A DNA stretch of 64,000 nucleotides from Pantoea sp. Mb-10 (GTDB taxonomy: Bacteria > Pseudomonadota > Gammaproteobacteria > Enterobacterales > Enterobacteriaceae). The first letter of the stretch is position 1; the number at the start of each line of letters is the position of its first letter. The stretch covers positions 16,667 through 80,666 of the forward strand of contig NZ_JAJSDX010000012.1 in the NCBI RefSeq assembly GCF_021272205.1, given 5' to 3'. The position numbers and the translations under genes are program-made. Under the pieces are notes generated by a model. That model worked only from the letters and a program-made list of their open reading frames with translations, was not told the DNA's origin and ran no database searches. Below, in pieces: positions 40,700 through 50,824 of the stretch.

Positions 40700-42775
40700 T
40701 CAGCTTTTCGGCTTGAGCACGCTGAGCCAGCGGCCATGATGTGGTCGCTGGCTCCACGCCAGCGACGACAGGGTATGCATTACATTGAGGTGCTGCAGGA
40801 TGCGCTTCACGTGCTGCTCGACAATGGTCACTGGCCCTTCGTTGAAATTCTCCGGCGCCTCCAGAATATTGCTGTCGCTCCCCGATCCGTCGTACATCAG
40901 CCGCTGCTGGCAACGCTGCAGCGCAATTTCACAGGATTGCAAATAGCGCTCCGCCAGCGCTGGCGTCAACATCGTGTGTTCGCGCGCCAGAATCGTCATC
41001 GCATTAATGTGCTCCACGATAAACTGGCTGTGCGTCACCCACATGCGCATATCTTTCAGGTATTGGGTGTTAAAGCCGGGCTCACTGGATGCCTGATTGA
41101 GTGAGTTGAACAGCGCATTATGCGCCTGATTGACCCGCACGCGCTGGTAAGCCAGTTTTTCCGGTGACTGCTCGGGCCCGAGTAACAGGCGCAGCGCGTC
41201 CTGATACGTTTCTAAGGCGTCATGCGCATTGCTGCGCAGCAAGCCACTCTGCCACTGCGGCCAGAGCCAGATCATGCCACCAAAGGCAATCAAACAGCCC
41301 ATCAGCGTGTCCAGCATGCGCGGCAGCAGAAATTCCGCGCCGTTGAGCGCCAGCAGCTGCAACGAATACACCGCCGTGACGGTAAAGCCAATCATCGACC
41401 AGCCGTAATATTTACGCGTGACCAAATAGCTGGTCAGGGTAATCACCAGCATAAATAGCAGCGCGATGGACTCCGGCACGGCAAAGCGCAGCGAGGCCGC
41501 CGCGATAAGCAACCCTGCGAAGGTGCCCAGCGCGCGGTGCTGAATGCGAACGCGCGTGGCGCTGTAGCCGTTTTGGCTGACAAACAAGATGGTCATCAGA
41601 ATCCAGTACGGTTTGGGAATGTTAAAAAACAGCGCCAGGGCGCTCCCGAACATCAGCATTACGGCAAAGCGGGCTGCGGTGCGCAGGGCCGCCGATCGCC
41701 ACGATAAGTAGCTGCGCAGCGCGGCGAGCAGCGGCAGACGACGTTGCCGGTCAGCCATCAGATCGCGCGTGTAAAGCGGCCTTTGCGTGCGTAAAACGCG
41801 CGCAATGCGGCTGAAATGATAGAAGCAGAAATGTCCCACCGGATTATCGGGATGCTGGCGGGCAATCTTCTCCAGCGCCCCCAGGGGCTTCTCCATCTGA
41901 AAGCGCGGTGGGATCTGATGATACAAAATGGCGTCCGCCAGGCGCCGCAGGCGGGCGGAGATGAGAGTGGCATTCCAGCGGATAACCGCCTCGGCGTGGC
42001 TCTGTTCCACCAGCTTTTGCACCTCTTCGGGCTGATGCAAACTGACCGCGATGTGCTCCTGTAAATCCAGCGCCACCTGGAACGCACGCGTGAGATGCTT
42101 GTGACTGTTATCGCGATTCGCAGACAGCATATGCATCTGCTGATAGCAGGTGTTAATCAAATCCACGGCTTTCTGCTGGCGTGCCAGCAGCGGCGGCAGC
42201 GCTTTTTCCGGATCGGTCAGTTGGGTAAGGAGGCTATATTTGGCCTCGCAATAGTCAGCCAGCTCACGGTAGAGCAAACTGAGCGTTTCGCGCATCGGTT
42301 GCTCTTTCCATAGCCAGAACCAAAACCCGTTGAATGCGCCGTACCACAGCGTGCCGCCGATATAGAGCAGCGGTGGCACCCAGAGCGGCATACGGCCAAT
42401 CAGGCTGAGGGTAAAAATCGCAGCAATCAGCGTACCGGGTAGAAGACGACCGTGCAGCGGACTGATTTCACCGGTGACTCCGACCAGCAACGGCAATACC
42501 AGCAGCACCAGCGGCAGCGGGATAGCCCAGGCGGTGAGCCACTGCACGAGAAAGCTGCCGGTGGCAAACAGCGAGCCGCCTACGATCAGGCGTTTGAAGA
42601 AGCGTTTGTGGGGGGTATCCAGACCGGCGATGTTGCAGCAAGCCGGCACCAGCGAAAACAGTAGCCCTTTTTGCAGATCGCCAAACAGCCAGCCGAGCGC
42701 CACGGGCAAGCACAGCACCAGCGTTTGCCGCAGCGCATAGTTGACTTCAGGATGGTAGATGATTCGGCGCCACAT
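40700..42775 (-). CDS. yhfK: FUSC/YccS-family inner-membrane protein YhfK
   Basis: 691 aa. Two membrane blocks, about residues 15-155 and 365-500, each with several TM helices, separated and followed by cytoplasmic helical domains. This is the layout of the fusaric acid resistance/aromatic efflux-like YccS family. Substrate unknown. Located between argD and crp as in E. coli. Confidence 0.92.
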   Translation of the reverse strand: MWRRIIYHPEVNYALRQTLVLCLPVALGWLFGDLQKGLLFSLVPACCNIAGLDTPHKRFFKRLIVGGSLFATGSFLVQWLTAWAIPLPLVLLVLPLLVGVTGEISPLHGRLLPGTLIAAIFTLSLIGRMPLWVPPLLYIGGTLWYGAFNGFWFWLWKEQPMRETLSLLYRELADYCEAKYSLLTQLTDPEKALPPLLARQQKAVDLINTCYQQMHMLSANRDNSHKHLTRAFQVALDLQEHIAVSLHQPEEVQKLVEQSHAEAVIRWNATLISARLRRLADAILYHQIPPRFQMEKPLGALEKIARQHPDNPVGHFCFYHFSRIARVLRTQRPLYTRDLMADRQRRLPLLAALRSYLSWRSAALRTAARFAVMLMFGSALALFFNIPKPYWILMTILFVSQNGYSATRVRIQHRALGTFAGLLIAAASLRFAVPESIALLFMLVITLTSYLVTRKYYGWSMIGFTVTAVYSLQLLALNGAEFLLPRMLDTLMGCLIAFGGMIWLWPQWQSGLLRSNAHDALETYQDALRLLLGPEQSPEKLAYQRVRVNQAHNALFNSLNQASSEPGFNTQYLKDMRMWVTHSQFIVEHINAMTILAREHTMLTPALAERYLQSCEIALQRCQQRLMYDGSGSDSNILEAPENFNEGPVTIVEQHVKRILQHLNVMHTLSSLAWSQRPHHGRWLSVLKPKS

Positions 42776-42795
42776 CAGAGCATCATCAATAGAGA

Positions 42796-42819
42796 CGGCG
42801 TGATGTTGCCATCACGCCG
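42796..42819. terminator. Hairpin after crp
   Basis: Perfect 10-bp stem CGGCGTGATG (42796-42805) and CATCACGCCG (42810-42819) with a 4-base loop, 15 bp past the crp stop; no T run follows on the minus strand. Confidence 0.6.
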
Positions 42820-42833
42820 GGGTGTGAGACGAC

Positions 42834-43466
42834 TTAGCGGGTGCCGTAAACGACGATGGTTTTGCCGTGTGCGGAAATCAGGTTTTGATCTTCCAGCATC
42901 TTCAAAATTCGGCCCACGGTTTCGCGGGAGCAGCCCACGATTTGGCCAATCTCCTGACGGGTGATTTTAATCTGCATGCCGTCCGGGTGGGTCATTGCAT
43001 CGGGCTGTTTAGCCAGATTCAGCAGCGTTTGTGCGATACGGCCAGTGACGTCGAGGAAGGCAAGGTTACCGACTTTTTCGGACGTAACTTGCAGGCGACG
43101 GGCCATCTGCGATGACAGACGCATTAAAATATCCGGGTTTACCTGAATCAGCTGACGGAATTTTTTGTAGGAAATTTCAGCCACTTCGCAGGCAGTTTTA
43201 GCACGTACCCAAGCGCTACGCTCTTGGCCTTCTTCAAACAGGCCCAGCTCGCCGATGAAATCTCCCTGATTGAGGTAGGAGAGAATCATCTCTTTGCCTT
43301 CTTCATCTTTAATCAGAACCGCAACGGAACCTTTAACGATGTAGTACAGCGTTTCCGCTTTCTCACCCTGATGGATGAGCGTGCTTTTGGATGGATATTT
43401 GTGAATATGGCAATGGGACAGGAACCATTCGAGTGTAGGGTCTGTTTGCGGTTTGCCGAGAACCAT
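42834..43466 (-). CDS. crp: cAMP receptor protein CRP
   Basis: 210 aa. cAMP-binding beta roll with [22 protein letters not shown], the long dimer helix, and a C-terminal HTH with [19 protein letters not shown] that contacts TGTGA half sites. Global activator of alternative carbon source use. Essentially the standard enterobacterial protein. Divergent from yhfA. Confidence 0.99.
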   Translation of the reverse strand: MVLGKPQTDPTLEWFLSHCHIHKYPSKSTLIHQGEKAETLYYIVKGSVAVLIKDEEGKEMILSYLNQGDFIGELGLFEEGQERSAWVRAKTACEVAEISYKKFRQLIQVNPDILMRLSSQMARRLQVTSEKVGNLAFLDVTGRIAQTLLNLAKQPDAMTHPDGMQIKITRQEIGQIVGCSRETVGRILKMLEDQNLISAHGKTIVVYGTR

Positions 43467-43768
43467 TCGCTATTATCCTCTGTTGTAATCGTGCCCGAAA
43501 CACAGGGGCAGTTTTCCCTGTTAGGCGGGGTAAACGTAAAGCGTTTCCAGTAGGGAACTATTTTTTCGGGTGATTCTTAAGCTACGCTTTTGATTCTTCC
43601 CGCCTTCGTCTGCTGCGACGAAAATATTTTCAGCACTGTTTGTAGCACAGCTTTTACGGACTGTCTCCTGTTGTCTCGCTTCAGCAAGTAGGGAAGCGTC
43701 TGGATTGCTGTTTCGCGGGTGACAGCGTAATCTGGCGGCAGACCAGGCGCATCAGGAGACAAAAAAAT
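43467..43768. promoter_or_regulatory. 302-bp divergent crp/yhfA promoter region
   Basis: No gene. In E. coli crp is autoregulated from this interval by CRP and Fis sites; I could not identify a CRP consensus here with confidence. A GGAG lies before the yhfA ATG. Confidence 0.45.
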
Positions 43769-44173
43769 ATGCAGGCACGCGTTAAATGGGTGGAAGGGCT
43801 TACCTTTCTCGGAGAATCCTCATCGGGGCATCAAATTTTGATGGACGGCAACTCCGGCGACAAAGCGCCAAGCCCGATGGAAATGGTGCTGATGGCCGCA
43901 GGTGGCTGCAGTGCCATTGATGTGGTATCCATTTTGCAAAAAGGCCGTAATGAGGTGGCCGACTGTGAAGTCAAACTGACCTCCGAGCGCCGCGAAGAAG
44001 CGCCGCGTATCTTTACCCACATCAATCTGCATTTCGTGGTCACGGGCAAGGCGCTGAGCGATAAAGCCGTGGCGCGCGCCGTGGACTTGTCCGCCGAGAA
44101 ATATTGTTCAGTGGCGATTATGCTGGGCAAGGGCGTTGAGATCACCCACAGCTATGAAGTGATCGCGCTGTAA
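43769..44173 (+). CDS. yhfA: OsmC/Ohr-family protein YhfA
   Basis: 134 aa. OsmC fold with the two reactive Cys positions in AAGGCSAIDVVSIL and SAEKYCSVAIML. Relatives reduce organic hydroperoxides, but the YhfA branch has no proven substrate. Divergent from crp as in E. coli. A short GGCCGC-TAC-GCGGCC hairpin (44181-44195) follows the stop. Confidence 0.92.
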   Translation: MQARVKWVEGLTFLGESSSGHQILMDGNSGDKAPSPMEMVLMAAGGCSAIDVVSILQKGRNEVADCEVKLTSERREEAPRIFTHINLHFVVTGKALSDKAVARAVDLSAEKYCSVAIMLGKGVEITHSYEVIAL

Positions 44174-44207
44174 CGCGTGTGGCCGCTACGCGGCCGCGGG
44201 CAGCGCG

Positions 44208-45077
44208 CTATTCGATGCGTTTTCCCTCTATCAGACGCTGCACCAGCGGCGTCATGATCAGCTCCATCGCCAGCCCCATTTTGCCGCCCGGCACCACCAG
44301 CGTGTTCATGTGTGAAATAAAAGAGCCCTGAATCATCGCCAGCAGATAGGGAAACGCAATCCCTTCCAGCCCGCGGAAATGAATCACCACGAAGCTTTCA
44401 TCCAGCGAAGGAATTTCACGTGCGGCAAACGGATTGGAAGTATCCACCGTCGGCACGCGCTGGAAGTTGATGTGGGTGCGTGAAAACTGTGGCGTAATGA
44501 AGTTGATGTAGTCTTCCATGGAGCGGACCACGGAATCCATCACCGCCTCGCGTGAATGGCCGCGCTCGCTGGTGTCGCGCACCAATTTTTGAATCCACTC
44601 AAGGTTAACAATCGGCACCACGCCCACCAGCAGATCCACATGCTCGGCGACGTTATGCTGCTGCGTCACCACGCCCCCGTGCAGCCCTTCGTAAAACAGC
44701 ACGTCGGTGTTCTCCGGCAGCGGTTGCCACGGCGTAAAGGTACCGGGCACTTGGTTCCACGGCACTGCTTCATCGTAGGTATGCAGGTATTTACGTGACT
44801 GCCCCAGCCCGGTTTCACCATAGTGTTTGAAGGTATGTTCAAGCAGGCCGAAGTCGTTGGCCTCGGGGCCAAAGTAGCTGATATGGCGCCCGAGATCGCG
44901 CGCCTTGCGGATCGCCATGTCCATCTCGGGACGCGTATAGCGGTGAAAGCTGTCGCCTTCCACTTCTGCGGCGTGCAGATCGAACTGCTGGAATATTTTG
45001 CGGAACGCGAGGCTGGTGGTGGTGGTTCCCGCGCCGCTGGAACCGGTAACGGCGATAACTGGATGCCTGGCTGACAT
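44208..45077 (-). CDS. prkB: Phosphoribulokinase-like protein PrkB
   Basis: 289 aa. P-loop in VTGSSGAGTTTTS (residues 10-22), then DSFHRYTRPEMD, YEGLHGGV and LEWIQKLVRDTSERGHS, all typical of class I phosphoribulokinase. Enterobacteria lack a Calvin cycle and the physiological substrate is unknown. First of prkB-yheU-yheT in genomic order, all on the minus strand, so it is the distal gene of that run. Confidence 0.92.
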   Translation of the reverse strand: MSARHPVIAVTGSSGAGTTTTSLAFRKIFQQFDLHAAEVEGDSFHRYTRPEMDMAIRKARDLGRHISYFGPEANDFGLLEHTFKHYGETGLGQSRKYLHTYDEAVPWNQVPGTFTPWQPLPENTDVLFYEGLHGGVVTQQHNVAEHVDLLVGVVPIVNLEWIQKLVRDTSERGHSREAVMDSVVRSMEDYINFITPQFSRTHINFQRVPTVDTSNPFAAREIPSLDESFVVIHFRGLEGIAFPYLLAMIQGSFISHMNTLVVPGGKMGLAMELIMTPLVQRLIEGKRIE

Positions 45078-45138
45078 AACAGCGCTCCCTGTGAAATCCG
45101 ACGATGAGCATTGTTAACACGAATTGCGGCGCGGTGCA

Positions 45139-45357
45139 TTAGCCGCGAAATTCACGCCTTGGCATAATGTTTACGGATTCGTGCAGTTCTGACCACACCA
45201 GCACCACCTCGCCCTGTTCCAGCTGGCGGCGTACGTCGGCCACTTTCTGCGCCAGGCTGCGCTCCTGTTCGCCATAATCGGTACCTTCGCGCAGCACGAA
45301 GCTCTCGATCAAATTCTCAAGGGTTGTTACGTCAAGCTCTTGCCAGGGAATAATCAT
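45139..45357 (-). CDS. yheU: UPF0270 protein YheU
   Basis: 72 aa from ATG at 45357 ([20 protein letters not shown]). The longer frame into yheT is not conserved. Acidic small protein with [20 protein letters not shown]; function unknown. Starts 2 bp after the yheT stop, so probably translationally coupled to it. Confidence 0.93.
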   Translation of the reverse strand: MIIPWQELDVTTLENLIESFVLREGTDYGEQERSLAQKVADVRRQLEQGEVVLVWSELHESVNIMPRREFRG

Positions 45358-45359
45358 CG

Positions 45360-46376
45360 TTAACCGTCCAAATAGGTTGAGAGCCAGTCCGGTACGCGCT
45401 GTTCCAGCCACATTTTCGGCTGGCGCAGCGAGCCCCCCACGAAGCCAACGTGGCCGCCGTGCTGGGTGAGCTGATACTGAATCGCCGGCGCCAGCTGCGC
45501 GGGCAGGGGGATCACCGCATCGGTCATAAAGGGATCGTCTTTGGCATGGATAATCAGCAGCGGCTTGCGTACGCCGGTTAACAGCGGCAGCGCGCTGGCC
45601 CGTTGATAATAGTCGCCAGCGTCAATAAAGCCATGCGCGCGCGCCGTGATCGCATCGTCAAACTCGCGCAGCCGACGAAAGGTGCGCAGCTGACGCAGAT
45701 CCACCGGCAGCGTGCCCGGCCAGGCGCGCAATTTGCGCGTGGCGTTCTTTTTCAGCTGGCTCAGCAGATAGTGCTGATAAAAGCGGGAGAATCCCACTTC
45801 CAACTTCTGGCTGCACGGCTCAAGCGCCAGCGGGGCGGAAATGGCCACCGCGGCGTCCAGCGGAGCGTCGTTGCCCTGCAGACCCAGCAGACAGGCGAGC
45901 ATATTGCCGCCGAGCGAGACGCCCACCGCGGCGGTCGGCACGCGACCCCACTCGCGTTGCAGCCAGTGCAGAAAATAGGTCGCGTCTTCGGTTTCGCCGG
46001 AGTGGTAGATGCGCTGCAGACGATTGGGCTCGCCACCGCAGCCGCGAAAATGCATGACGACCCCCAGCCAGCCGCGCGCCTGACAAGCCTGCATCAGGCC
46101 GTGCGCATAAGGGCTGCGAAAGTGACCTTCTAATCCGTGGAACATGACCATGCGCGGCTTATGACGCGCCTGAGCCGGATCTTCGCTCCATGCCAGATCG
46201 ATGAAATCGCCGTCCGGTAACTCTAAGCGCTGCCAGTGCGGACGCAGCGTCACGCGGCGGCGCAGCAAGCGAGGCAGCAGCGTTTGCAGATGCGCGTTGG
46301 TAAACCCGCGCAGGGGCGTGAAGTGCTCGCCGTCCGGAGGGGCAAAATAGCTGGGGTAAAGGCTTGTCTGATGCAT
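45360..46376 (-). CDS. yheT: Alpha/beta hydrolase YheT
   Basis: 338 aa. AB-hydrolase 4 group: oxyanion region [24 protein letters not shown], nucleophile Ser in GVSLGGNML, Asp in AKDDPFM, His in [10 protein letters not shown]. Probably an esterase of unknown substrate. Divergent from the LysE-type gene with 60 bp between starts. In E. coli its upstream neighbour is yheS; here a 5-kb block separates them. Confidence 0.92.
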   Translation of the reverse strand: MHQTSLYPSYFAPPDGEHFTPLRGFTNAHLQTLLPRLLRRRVTLRPHWQRLELPDGDFIDLAWSEDPAQARHKPRMVMFHGLEGHFRSPYAHGLMQACQARGWLGVVMHFRGCGGEPNRLQRIYHSGETEDATYFLHWLQREWGRVPTAAVGVSLGGNMLACLLGLQGNDAPLDAAVAISAPLALEPCSQKLEVGFSRFYQHYLLSQLKKNATRKLRAWPGTLPVDLRQLRTFRRLREFDDAITARAHGFIDAGDYYQRASALPLLTGVRKPLLIIHAKDDPFMTDAVIPLPAQLAPAIQYQLTQHGGHVGFVGGSLRQPKMWLEQRVPDWLSTYLDG

Positions 46377-46436
46377 AACTCGCTGATAGCTTCGATAGGT
46401 TGTCTGCGTTTTGGGGTGAGGAGCACCCGAATATTC

Positions 46437-47039
46437 ATGGAACTGAGTCTGTTTTTCTCAATGCTGGGCTTTTTATGGGTCGCTGCCATCACACCGGGCC
46501 CCAATAATATGTTACTTACCGCCTCAGGTGCTAATTTTGGTTTCTTGCGCACGCTGCCGCTGCTGCTGGGGATCATGATCGGTATGCAGGTCATGCTGCT
46601 GATGGTGGCGTTCGGGGTCGGCAGTCTGATCCTGCTTTATCCGTCGCTGCATCTGGTCCTGAAAATCGCGGGAAGCCTCTATTTGCTGTGGCTGGCCTGG
46701 AAAATTACCACCGCAAAATACGAGACGCTGGATACGCACCGTCCGGACGCCGCTCAAATGCCGTTCTGGCAGGGCGGATTGCTGCAGCTCATCAATCCGA
46801 AAGCGTGGCTGATGGCGCTGGGCGCGGTGGCCAGTTTTAGCCTGAGCGGCGCGGCCTATCTGCACTCGGTGCTGGCGATAAGCGTGGGCATGGCGCTGGT
46901 GAACCTGGTGTCTGGCCTGATCTGGATCGGTTTCGGCTCGCTGATTGGTCGCCTGCTGCACAGCCCGCGCGCCTGGCGGGCCTTTAATGTATTTATGGGC
47001 GTGCTGACCGCCGCGTGCGTCCTGCTGATTTGGTTCTAA
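46437..47039 (+). CDS. LysE/RhtB-family exporter
   Basis: 200 aa. Six TM-type hydrophobic stretches and the family's N-terminal ITPGPNNMLLTASGANFG; later LQLINPKAWLMALGAV. Members export amino acids or related metabolites. ATG at 46437 is used, though its GAGGAG is 13 bases away; an in-frame GTG at 46416 is the alternative. Part of an inserted block; its stop touches the stop of the convergent LacI-type gene. Confidence 0.88.
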   Translation: MELSLFFSMLGFLWVAAITPGPNNMLLTASGANFGFLRTLPLLLGIMIGMQVMLLMVAFGVGSLILLYPSLHLVLKIAGSLYLLWLAWKITTAKYETLDTHRPDAAQMPFWQGGLLQLINPKAWLMALGAVASFSLSGAAYLHSVLAISVGMALVNLVSGLIWIGFGSLIGRLLHSPRAWRAFNVFMGVLTAACVLLIWF

Positions 47040-48035
47040 TCAGCTTGAGGCGCGCTCAATGCGCCTCCACGGCAGCACCTCGTGCACGACCTCGCTCTGC
47101 GGCTGGCGGATACGCTTGACCAACAGCTGCACGCTCCGGGCACCCATCTCATTCATGGGCTGTTCGATGGTCGTGAGCGGCGGATTGAGACTGCCGGTAA
47201 AGGAGATCCCGTCAAACCCCACCACGGCAAGATCTTCCGGCACACGCAGGCCAGCTTCCAGTGCCGCATGCACCACGCCGACGGCCAGCACGTCAGAGAC
47301 GGCGAACACCGCATCCGGTCGCTCGGCCCCCGCCAGCAGCGTCTGTAGCGCCTGACTGCCCGCCTCGCACGACACTGTTTCGGCATAGGCAACGTTGCTA
47401 AACGGCAGACCCAGCTCCTCAACGGCGGCGCGGTAACCCGCTTCGCGCTGATGCGAATAGAGATAGCGCATATCGCAGTTTACCAGCGCAATGCGGCGAG
47501 AGCCCTTTTCCGCCAAATAGCGCACCGTTTCATAAGCCGCCTCTTTATTGTTGATTGAGACGCTGGACGCCGCGATAGCCGGATCGTACTCAGCGCACTG
47601 CACCCAAGGTGCATCGCCTATCAGCGGCTGCAGCTCATGCAAACAGGTTGCGGCATCCATGGTGATCACGCCATCTACCACTTTTCCCGTTAGCAGCGAG
47701 AGATAGGCAGATTCGCGATGAAACTGCGACGCCGAGTTGCACAGCAAGATGTGATAGCCCTGCGCTTCGGCTTCCGCCTCAATGCCTTGTACCACGCGTG
47801 AGCAGAAGGGATTGGTAATGTCAGAGATCAGCACCAGCAGCATATGGCTCTGCGAGGTACGCAGCTGGCGCGCCAGCAGATTAGGCTGATAGTCGCAGAT
47901 ATTTATTGCCGCAAGCACTTTGTCGCGGGTATCGGGCCGCACGCCAGGATGCTGATTTAACACCCGTGAAACCGTGGCTTTAGAGACGCCAGCCAGGCGT
48001 GCAACTTTCTCAATCGACATTGACGTCAGGACCAT
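47040..48035 (-). CDS. LacI/GalR-family transcriptional regulator
   Basis: 331 aa. N-terminal HTH and hinge (SIEKVARLAGVSKATVSRVL, residues 7-26, with QPNLLARQLRTSQS) followed by a periplasmic-binding-type sensor: LLVLISDITNPFCSRVVQGI, DGVITM, PDAVFAVSDVLAVGVV, VVGFDGISFTGSLNPPLTTI. CytR-like in style, ligand unknown. Start at 48035 or 48020; neither has a good ribosome site. Divergent from tauA, so it may control the tau genes. That is inference; E. coli tau is run by Cbl and CysB. Confidence 0.9.
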   Translation of the reverse strand: MVLTSMSIEKVARLAGVSKATVSRVLNQHPGVRPDTRDKVLAAINICDYQPNLLARQLRTSQSHMLLVLISDITNPFCSRVVQGIEAEAEAQGYHILLCNSASQFHRESAYLSLLTGKVVDGVITMDAATCLHELQPLIGDAPWVQCAEYDPAIAASSVSINNKEAAYETVRYLAEKGSRRIALVNCDMRYLYSHQREAGYRAAVEELGLPFSNVAYAETVSCEAGSQALQTLLAGAERPDAVFAVSDVLAVGVVHAALEAGLRVPEDLAVVGFDGISFTGSLNPPLTTIEQPMNEMGARSVQLLVKRIRQPQSEVVHEVLPWRRIERASS

Positions 48036-48256
48036 GACAGGAAAACAAAATAGTAACCTCTATCAATAACACAGTCGGCATGTGAGCGTATGACATTTTT
48101 AGTTAATTATGTCGTTTTTGCATTTGCGGCTTTTGCATACCGATACCCAAAGTTGATCTAAGAACCCATTGTCATAAGGGATAAGTTTTAATTCCTTTGT
48201 GAAACTATCCCCGCTGGCGACACTGCCGTCAGCACCTAACCTTGGGGAAAACGATG
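48036..48256. promoter_or_regulatory. Divergent LacI-type/tauA control region
   Basis: AT-rich and gene-free. It holds a direct repeat TTTTGCAT (48116-48123 and 48131-48138, 15 bp apart) and an imperfect inverted repeat TATGACAT (48089-48096) with ATGTCGT (48109-48115). Nearer tauA there is CATAAGGGATAAG followed by TTTTAATTCC, which could be CysB/Cbl-type half sites. GGGGA at 48244-48248 is the tauA ribosome site. Confidence 0.4.
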
Positions 48257-49228
48257 ATGGCAATCAGAACAACGATAACGGCGGTGGCGCTTGCCCTGAT
48301 GGCGTTTCAGGCACAGGCCGTGAACGTGACGGTGGCGTACCAAACCTCGGCAGAGCCCGCCAAAGTGGCGCAGGCCGACAACACCTTTGCGCAGGAAAGC
48401 GGCGCGACCGTTGACTGGCGCAAATTTGACAGCGGCGCCAGCGTGCTGCGCGCGCTGGCTTCCGGCGACGTGCAGATCGGAAACATAGGCTCCAGTCCGC
48501 TCGCGGTGGCGGCGACGCAGCAGCTGCCGATTGAGACGTTTTTGCTGGCGTCGCAGCTCGGCAGTTCAGAAGCGTTGGTGGTCAAGAAAAGCGTGCACGA
48601 TCCCAAAGATCTGATCGGTAAACGCATTGCGGTGCCCTTTATCTCCACCACGCATTACAGCCTGTTAGCCGCCCTAAAACACTGGGGCATCAAACCGACC
48701 CAAGTGCAGTTGATCAATCTCCAGCCGCCCGCGATCGTCGCCGCCTGGCAGCGCGGTGATATCGACGCTGCCTATGTCTGGGCCCCGGCGGTGAACGCGC
48801 TGGAAAAAGAGGGGCGGGTGTTGACGGACTCGTCGCAGGTGGGGCAGTGGGGGGCGCCGACGCTGGATGTGTGGGTGGTGCGCAAAGACTTTGCTCAGCA
48901 GCATCCTGACATTGTTACCGCCTTTGCCCGCAGCGCCATCGCGGCGCAAAAAGCCTATCTGGATAATCCAGAGGCGTGGCTCAAACAGCCTGAAAACCTC
49001 AGCAAACTGGCGCGCCTCAGCGGCGTGCCGGAGAGCGACGTTCCGGCACTGGTAAAGGGCAACACTTACCTCACCGCGCAACAGCAAGTGACGCAGCTCG
49101 GCAAGCCGGTTAATCAGGCGATTGTGGATACCGCGCATTTCCTGAAAGAGCAGGGCAAAGTCCCCGACGCCGCAAGTGATTACAGCAGCTTCACCACGCC
49201 ACGTTTTGTAGAACCCTTAACGCAGTAG
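48257..49228 (+). CDS. tauA: Taurine ABC transporter, periplasmic binding protein
   Basis: 323 aa from the second of two adjacent ATGs (48254, 48257); the second has the better spacing to GGGGA. Signal peptide ending FQAQA-VNV, then the TauA mature start [52 protein letters not shown] and [14 protein letters not shown] are TauA-specific. Binds taurine in the periplasm for TauBC. First gene of tauABCD. Confidence 0.96.
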   Translation: MAIRTTITAVALALMAFQAQAVNVTVAYQTSAEPAKVAQADNTFAQESGATVDWRKFDSGASVLRALASGDVQIGNIGSSPLAVAATQQLPIETFLLASQLGSSEALVVKKSVHDPKDLIGKRIAVPFISTTHYSLLAALKHWGIKPTQVQLINLQPPAIVAAWQRGDIDAAYVWAPAVNALEKEGRVLTDSSQVGQWGAPTLDVWVVRKDFAQQHPDIVTAFARSAIAAQKAYLDNPEAWLKQPENLSKLARLSGVPESDVPALVKGNTYLTAQQQVTQLGKPVNQAIVDTAHFLKEQGKVPDAASDYSSFTTPRFVEPLTQ

Positions 49229-49238
49229 CGGAGGCGAT

Positions 49239-50006
49239 ATGCTTAACCTCTCTCATGTTTATGCCCGCTATGGCAGCGCGCCGGTGCTACAGGATATTAC
49301 GCTGCAACTCCATCCTGGCGACCTGATGGTGGTGCTGGGACCGTCGGGCTGTGGCAAGACCACGTTACTTAACTTGATTGCTGGCTTTTTGCCGTATGAC
49401 GCCGGCGCGATCGCGCTCAATGGAGAGGCGGTAAAAGGGCCGGGCGCCGAGCGCGGCGTGGTGTTTCAGCATGAAGGCCTGCTGCCGTGGCGCACGGTGT
49501 TGGATAACGTGGCGTTTGGTCTGCAGCTGGCCGGTATGGGGAGATCGGAGCGTGATGCGATTGCGCGGCGGCTGCTTGAACAAGTGGGGCTGGCAGGCGC
49601 CGAATCGCGCTTTATCTGGCAACTCTCCGGTGGACAGCGCCAGCGCGTGGGGATTGCGCGTGCGCTGGCTGCGGACCCGCAACTGCTGTTGCTGGATGAA
49701 CCCTTTGGCGCGCTGGACGCCTTCACGCGTGAACAGATGCAAACGCTGCTGCTGACGCTGTGGCGCGATACCGGTAAACAGATCCTGCTGATCACCCATG
49801 ACATCGAAGAAGCCGTGTTTCTGGCCAGCGAACTGGTGCTGCTGTCGCCGGGGCCGGGGCGCGTGGTTGAGCGCCTGCGGTTGGATTTCGGCCAGCGCTT
49901 TGCTGCGGGAGAGCCGTGCCGCAGCATCAAATCCGATCCGGCGTTTATCGAACAGCGTGAATACGTGCTGCAACAGGTGTTCGCGCAGCGGGAGAACGCG
50001 CTATGA
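49239..50006 (+). CDS. tauB: Taurine ABC transporter, ATPase
   Basis: 255 aa. Walker [10 protein letters not shown], signature [15 protein letters not shown], Walker [18 protein letters not shown] and switch His in [12 protein letters not shown]. Energises taurine import with TauC. Ten bp after tauA; ends overlapping tauC by 4 bp (ATGA). Confidence 0.96.
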   Translation: MLNLSHVYARYGSAPVLQDITLQLHPGDLMVVLGPSGCGKTTLLNLIAGFLPYDAGAIALNGEAVKGPGAERGVVFQHEGLLPWRTVLDNVAFGLQLAGMGRSERDAIARRLLEQVGLAGAESRFIWQLSGGQRQRVGIARALAADPQLLLLDEPFGALDAFTREQMQTLLLTLWRDTGKQILLITHDIEEAVFLASELVLLSPGPGRVVERLRLDFGQRFAAGEPCRSIKSDPAFIEQREYVLQQVFAQRENAL

Positions 50007-50824
50007 GCACGCTATTGGACAAAGCCCCCGTGCGCCGCAGCCTACGCTGGCCGCTGTCACGCTCGTTGACGCTTAGCCTGTTAAGCGTCGGGCTGCTGCT
50101 GGCGCTGTGGTGGAGCGTGACGACGCTGGGTCTGATTGCGCCGCTCTTTTTGCCGCCGCCGCAGCAGGTGCTGCGCAAGTTGTTGCTGATCGCCAGTCCG
50201 CAAGGCTTTATGGACGCCACGCTGTGGCAGCACTTGGTGGCAAGCCTGACGCGCATGCTGGTGGCCTTTTTCTGTGCTGCGCTGGTGGGGATCCCGGTGG
50301 GCATTGCCATGGGCTTAAGCCCGGTGGTGCGCGGCCTGCTCGATCCGCTGATTGAGCTCTACCGTCCTATCCCGCCGCTGGCCTACTTGCCGCTGATGGT
50401 GATTTGGTTCGGCATCGGCGAAACCGCCAAGATTCTGCTGATCGCGCTGGCGATTTTCGCGCCGGTTACGCTCTCAACGTTGGCTGGCGTGAAACAGGCG
50501 CAGCAGGTGCGGGTTCGCGCCGCGCAGTCGCTGGGGGCCACGCGCATGCAGGTGCTGCGCTTTGTGATTCTGCCGGGGGCGCTGCCTGAGATTTTAACCG
50601 GCTTACGCATTGGTCTCGGCGTCGGTTGGTCAACGCTGGTCGCAGCGGAGCTGATCGCCGCCACGCGGGGGCTGGGATTCATGGTGCAGTCCGCCGGGGA
50701 GTTCCTGGCCACGGACGTGGTGCTGGCGGGGATCGCGGTGATTGCCTTTATCGCTTTGTGTTTAGAACTGGGTTTACGCGCGCTGCAGCGCCGTCTGACG
50801 CCCTGGAGTGGAGAACAGCAATGA
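50003..50824 (+). CDS. tauC: Taurine ABC transporter, permease
   Basis: 273 aa, about six TM helices. The EAA loop for contact with TauB reads [20 protein letters not shown]. Overlaps tauB by 4 bp and tauD by 4 bp (ATGA). Confidence 0.95.
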   Translation: MSTLLDKAPVRRSLRWPLSRSLTLSLLSVGLLLALWWSVTTLGLIAPLFLPPPQQVLRKLLLIASPQGFMDATLWQHLVASLTRMLVAFFCAALVGIPVGIAMGLSPVVRGLLDPLIELYRPIPPLAYLPLMVIWFGIGETAKILLIALAIFAPVTLSTLAGVKQAQQVRVRAAQSLGATRMQVLRFVILPGALPEILTGLRIGLGVGWSTLVAAELIAATRGLGFMVQSAGEFLATDVVLAGIAVIAFIALCLELGLRALQRRLTPWSGEQQ

